DNA of 64,000 nt from the NCBI RefSeq assembly GCF_029603165.1, contig NZ_JAQSVC010000004.1:1-64000 (forward strand), given 5' to 3'. Below are positions 60,556 through 64,000 of this stretch, piece by piece. The DNA is from Galbibacter pacificus (GTDB lineage Bacteria > Bacteroidota > Bacteroidia > Flavobacteriales > Flavobacteriaceae). The position numbers and the translations under genes are program-made. Positions within the stretch are counted from its first letter, which is position 1. Every line of letters begins with the position of its first letter. The notes under the pieces are model-generated. The model was not told the DNA's origin, did not search any database, and worked only from the letters and a program-made list of their open reading frames with translations.

Positions 60556-61224
60556 ATGGAAGAAGGAAAAACAGCAATTATTTTAGGAGCTACAGGCTTG
60601 ACCGGAAGTATTTTACTTACAAAATTACTCAAGGATAAACGCTATAATAAAATTAAACTGTTTTCTAGAAACCACACCAATATTGAGCATCCAAAAATTG
60701 AAGAGCATTTGGTGGATTTATTCAATTTAAAACTACACGAAAACGACTTTACCGCCAACGAAGTATATTGTTGTATTGGAACCACCAGGGCCAAAACACC
60801 CAAGAAAAGCACCTACAAAGCAATTGATTACGGAATTCCGGTTAGTGCGGCCATGCTCTGCGAAAAAAACAATATCCATACTTTTGCGGTTATTTCGGCA
60901 TTGGGCGCAAAAACCAAAAGCAAGTTTTTTTACAACAGGGTAAAAGGTTTAATGGAACGGGAAGTTTTACTAAAGAACATTGAAAAAATTATTATTTTAC
61001 AACCATCATTAATAAGTGGAAAACGGGAAGAAAAAAGAACTGGAGAATGGCTGTTTAAACAACTTATGAAAGGGCTTAATTATTTAATGACCGGGCCTTT
61101 AAAAAAATATCAACCGGTAAGTCCGGAAAAAATAGCCGAAACCATGATTTTTCTCGCCAATACCGACGGAAAAACGCGCAGGATCCCCAATGAGCAAATA
61201 CACGAAATAGCCAATAATTTATGA
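60556..61224 (+). CDS. NAD(P)-binding SDR-like protein
   Basis: The 222-residue protein has an atypical SDR Rossmann motif, LGATGLTGSILL, and FAVISALGAKTKSKFFYNRVKG with the Tyr-x-x-x-Lys pair. It resembles the HTATIP2/YwnB-like group of NAD(P)H-binding proteins. The substrate is unknown. Its stop overlaps the CYTH gene start (ATGA), so the two are coupled. Confidence 0.85.
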   Translation: MEEGKTAIILGATGLTGSILLTKLLKDKRYNKIKLFSRNHTNIEHPKIEEHLVDLFNLKLHENDFTANEVYCCIGTTRAKTPKKSTYKAIDYGIPVSAAMLCEKNNIHTFAVISALGAKTKSKFFYNRVKGLMEREVLLKNIEKIIILQPSLISGKREEKRTGEWLFKQLMKGLNYLMTGPLKKYQPVSPEKIAETMIFLANTDGKTRRIPNEQIHEIANNL

Positions 61225-61691
61225 ACGAGATCGAACGGAAGTTTTTAGTTGCTTCTGAAGCCTTTAAAAAAGAAGCCCAAAATAAAGCCCACATTGTTCA
61301 GGGTTTTTTAAACAAAGACCCGCAACGTACCGTGCGTATTAGAATAAAGGGAAACCAAGGCTTTATTACCGTGAAAGGAAAATCGAACGCATCGGGAACC
61401 AGCAGGTTTGAATGGGAAAAAGAAATTCCAGTTGATGAAGCCGAACATTTAATTGCAATTTGTGAAAAAGGCATTATCGATAAATACCGATATGAAATAA
61501 AGATAGGCAATCACCTTTTTGAAGTTGACGAATTTCTAGGAGACAACCAAGGTTTAATAATTGCCGAAGTTGAATTATCTTCGGAAGGTGAAACTTTCTC
61601 GAAACCTGCATGGTTGGGCAAGGAAGTTACAGGCGATATTAGATATTACAATTCCCAACTGAGTAAACATCCCTTTACAGAATGGTCTTAG
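61221..61691 (+). CDS. CYTH domain protein (inorganic triphosphatase-like)
   Basis: CYTH proteins act on triphosphates such as tripolyphosphate or thiamine triphosphate inside a beta-tunnel with metal ions. The 156-residue protein starts with the ExExK motif as NEIERKFL. Basic strands RTVRIRIKG and GFITVKGK and acidic strands FEVDEFLGDNQG and IIAEVELSSE supply the tunnel residues. It is translationally coupled to the SDR gene. Confidence 0.92.
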   Translation: MNEIERKFLVASEAFKKEAQNKAHIVQGFLNKDPQRTVRIRIKGNQGFITVKGKSNASGTSRFEWEKEIPVDEAEHLIAICEKGIIDKYRYEIKIGNHLFEVDEFLGDNQGLIIAEVELSSEGETFSKPAWLGKEVTGDIRYYNSQLSKHPFTEWS

Positions 61692-61757
61692 CAAACACTA
61701 ATTAAAACCGTTATGAAATGTCCATAACTAAATATTAGCTGTCAACCAAAATGATAA

Positions 61758-63047
61758 TTAAGGTGATTTCCGTTCGGATTTTTTATAGAAAAACTCCATA
61801 ACAAAACAAATAACCACAATTGCCAAAGCTACCGAAATACCCATTGGGTTTGAAATGTATTGCTGAACAATCAAGGCTATAGATGCAATTACACACAACA
61901 AAAAACCAACAAGGGCAATCCATTTTCTGGCACTAATTTCAACCGCTTTTTTATACCCTACATAATTTACTGTTGCAAAAATGAGCAAAAAACCAATACT
62001 TCCGGCAGTAGAAATACTTTCTAACTGAAGTGCATTGGTAAGTATTAATGTTAGAATTGCAGTAATAAACAGCCCGACAGGCTGGTTCCAAAAAGTACTT
62101 GTAAGTTCATGTGGCAATTCGTCGTCCTCGGCAATCTCATAACTTACCCTGCTCCCCCCGTACAAAGTTGCATTAATTGCCGAAAAAGTAGAAATAAGGG
62201 CCGCAATAGTAATAATAGTAAACCCAATATTTCCCAGCATGGGCTTGGCGGCTTCTGCCAAAACATAATCTTGGGCTTCGGCTATTTTGGAAAACGGCAA
62301 GGAACCCACAGTAACAACAGCAATAACGATGTAAAGCAGAATAACAAAAAGAACAGCGTAAAGATACGCTCGGGGAACATTCCTTTTGGGGTCCTTCATG
62401 TCCGGCACAGAATTGGCTATAAGCTCAAAACCCTCATAGGCCACAAAAATTACCATTCCTCCCGTAAGCAATTTTATGGGCTTTTCCCAATTGGCAATTG
62501 CCAATTGCTGTAGATTAGAGCTGTCTTTTAATCCATATAGCCCAACAAATACAAACCCAATAAGAATAATTAGTTTAATTATAACTGCATAATCTTCTAT
62601 TTTCCCCACTACTTTTATACTGTAATAATTAATTACAGTTGCAAACACAACAATTAAACTGGAATATATATGCGTGTCCAGAGAAACGTTTCCAGTAATT
62701 TCCCATAAATTTGGAGCATACGAACCAAATGCAGAAGCATATAAGGCAAGCATAATAATGTAACTCACCCACAACAGATTATTAATCCCACCGCTAAATG
62801 TAGTTTTTCCAAAACCTTGATTGATAAATTTTACAGTCCCTCCACGGTCTGGATACGCCAACGATAATTTTACGTAACTATATGATGTAACCAAGGCAAT
62901 TGTACCGGCAATTAAAAAGGCTATGGGTGTACCTCCCTGGGCCAGCGAAACTGCCAAGCCCAGAACAGCAAAAATGCCTCCACCAACCATTCCTCCTATG
63001 CCTATGGAAACAGCCTCTTTTAAACCAATTTTTCCATTTGTTGCCAT
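61758..63047 (-). CDS. APC family amino acid permease
   Basis: The 429-residue protein has about twelve membrane segments. The N-terminus GLKEAVSIGIGGMVGGGIFA is the conserved TM1 of APC transporters, and GGMVIFVAYEGFELIANSVP is the TM6 region. It probably imports an amino acid or related solute. Ten bp separate it from the upstream YdjC-type gene, so they form an operon. Confidence 0.92.
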   Translation of the reverse strand: MATNGKIGLKEAVSIGIGGMVGGGIFAVLGLAVSLAQGGTPIAFLIAGTIALVTSYSYVKLSLAYPDRGGTVKFINQGFGKTTFSGGINNLLWVSYIIMLALYASAFGSYAPNLWEITGNVSLDTHIYSSLIVVFATVINYYSIKVVGKIEDYAVIIKLIILIGFVFVGLYGLKDSSNLQQLAIANWEKPIKLLTGGMVIFVAYEGFELIANSVPDMKDPKRNVPRAYLYAVLFVILLYIVIAVVTVGSLPFSKIAEAQDYVLAEAAKPMLGNIGFTIITIAALISTFSAINATLYGGSRVSYEIAEDDELPHELTSTFWNQPVGLFITAILTLILTNALQLESISTAGSIGFLLIFATVNYVGYKKAVEISARKWIALVGFLLCVIASIALIVQQYISNPMGISVALAIVVICFVMEFFYKKSERKSP

Positions 63048-63057
63048 TGCTACGGTT

Positions 63058-63930
63058 TTAATCTTTATGAAGAATTGCCTTAAGGTTGCTCCATGTAATT
63101 AATTTGATGTTATATTTTTCGATTAAATTTTTTGTACGGTTACTTGTAAAATAATCCAAATCGCATTGCCGCCATGCTGCTCCAAAATTGGGATGGTCGA
63201 TAGCCACCCCCTGCATTTCCGCATCATCATAAGCCGGATGAATCAAAATTATATTGAAGCCTTCTTTTAAATTTTTCAACGACCAATCGTAATAAGCTGC
63301 GAGCCCCTCGCCTTCAAACCATTTCCACTCCCCCGTAAATACATTGTCTATGGTAAAGTCTGTTTCCCGGAGGTATTGTTCGGTATCCATTTTAAAATCG
63401 TTCAACAATTGCCTGCTTAAAAAAATGGGGATTTTAAACAGTTTGCCCACTTCCCGGTAAACCTGAATGATTCCTTTGGTTAAACCGGTTGTAAACATAT
63501 GCGAATCCAGATGTGTTGGCTGTATTCCCCATGAAAGTGCTCGTTCTACTTGGGCAATCAATTCTTTTTTAACTTCCTCTGGGTTTGCATTTTCTTTCAT
63601 CATGGCACGTTTTGGGTAAAAATGCCCATTGCCATCCACCAAACTCGGAACTTCGTTTGCGGGCAACACCGGACCAAATTTGTAATGCTTCCATTCGCAT
63701 GTAAGCGTTAGGTGGATTCCGCAATCAAAAGCTGGGTTTTCTTTGGCAAAAGTAGCCATTTCGTATGCCCACGGGCAGGGCACCATAATGCTATATGAAT
63801 TAACAATGCCCTCCTTCAGTGCTTTTTTTGTTGCCCTGTTCTCGGCATAGCATAACCCTGCATCATCTGCATGGATAATAAGTAATTTATCTGTTGGTGT
63901 ATATCCGAGTTTCTCGAGAAGATTGTGCAT
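63058..63930 (-). CDS. YdjC/ChbG-type carbohydrate deacetylase-like protein
   Basis: The 290-residue protein has the YdjC metal-site motifs: LIIHADDAGLCYAENRAT (Asp-Asp), CGIHLTLTCEW (His), and HLDSHMFTTG (His). ChbG removes an acetyl group from chitooligosaccharides; the substrate here is not known. It begins just after another minus-strand frame at the window edge and precedes the APC permease, suggesting an operon that continues out of the window. Confidence 0.88.
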   Translation of the reverse strand: MHNLLEKLGYTPTDKLLIIHADDAGLCYAENRATKKALKEGIVNSYSIMVPCPWAYEMATFAKENPAFDCGIHLTLTCEWKHYKFGPVLPANEVPSLVDGNGHFYPKRAMMKENANPEEVKKELIAQVERALSWGIQPTHLDSHMFTTGLTKGIIQVYREVGKLFKIPIFLSRQLLNDFKMDTEQYLRETDFTIDNVFTGEWKWFEGEGLAAYYDWSLKNLKEGFNIILIHPAYDDAEMQGVAIDHPNFGAAWRQCDLDYFTSNRTKNLIEKYNIKLITWSNLKAILHKD

Positions 63931-63942
63931 AAGCTAAATTCA

Positions 63943-64000
63943 TTAAAAATTATCTACTTCTTGATATGCTTTTATAACCGCCAGTTCTCCTTCTTTTCCA
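63943..64000 (-). CDS. C-terminal end of an unidentified protein (partial)
   Basis: The minus strand is open from the window edge and reads GKEGELAVIKAYQEVDNF, then TAA at 63943-63945. It ends 12 bp before the YdjC-type gene on the same strand, as expected for an operon neighbour. It is too short to name. Confidence 0.5.
   Translation of the reverse strand, partial: GKEGELAVIKAYQEVDNF

Overview
The window is a low-GC, gene-dense chromosomal segment of a marine-type Flavobacteriaceae bacterium (phylum Bacteroidota). This rests on SusC/SusD pairs, lipoprotein signal peptides, type IX secretion (T9SS) C-terminal domains, TAnnTTTG-type -7 promoter elements, and housekeeping genes (waaA, galE, mfd, metG, tex, dinB) of Flavobacteriia type. 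No rRNA, tRNA, CRISPR array or insertion sequence was recognised. No transposase or integrase gene is present.

Region 1 (1-17.5 kb) is a polysaccharide utilisation locus on the minus strand. It encodes a SusC transporter, a SusD lipoprotein, a plant basic secretory protein-like metallopeptidase, a lipoprotein with an unknown N-terminal domain and two discoidin-like domains, an unassigned TIM-barrel-like protein, a GH92 alpha-mannosidase and a GH2 beta-galactosidase-type enzyme with a ricin-type lectin domain. A GH16 beta-glucanase gene diverges from susC. Both minus-strand promoter regions carry the same palindrome, CTAAAACGTTTTAG, so the two operons probably answer to one LacI-type regulator that is not in the window. 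The enzyme set points to a mannose- and galactose-containing glycan, possibly a glycoprotein; this is inference.

Region 2 (17.5-35.1 kb) is mostly housekeeping: a small acidic lipoprotein, waaA, a sugar aminotransferase with galE, mfd, a thioredoxin-like lipid-envelope protein, an ACT-domain protein, a decayed yraN, a DUF1800/DUF1501 pair with a T9SS sorting domain, metG and tex.

Region 3 (35.1-41.2 kb) is a patch of insertion and decay. An alpha/beta hydrolase and a GNAT acetyltransferase sit between fragments of what looks like a HigBA toxin-antitoxin pair, with inverted GTTGGCAAC/GTTGCCAAC ends. Nearby are broken copies of ssb, a NUMOD4/HNH endonuclease gene and a zinc-ribbon gene with a 4-bp duplication, interleaved with intact ferritin, a 54-residue Cys/Lys-rich protein and a GNAT-nitrilase fusion.

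Region 4 (41.2-64 kb) holds a CBS-domain protein, an M28 peptidase coupled to an SDR protein, a TPR-type protein, an M13 peptidase, a lone GH43 enzyme, a broken DUF2541-like gene, a MATE exporter, a 12-unit 21-bp tandem repeat, a 1361-residue secreted nuclease with lamin-tail domains, an exonuclease/GIY-YIG fusion beside dinB, a small SDR and CYTH pair, an APC permease and a YdjC/ChbG-type deacetylase. Lesions were read by hand from the six frames; single-base lesions could in principle be sequencing errors, although several loci carry more than one.
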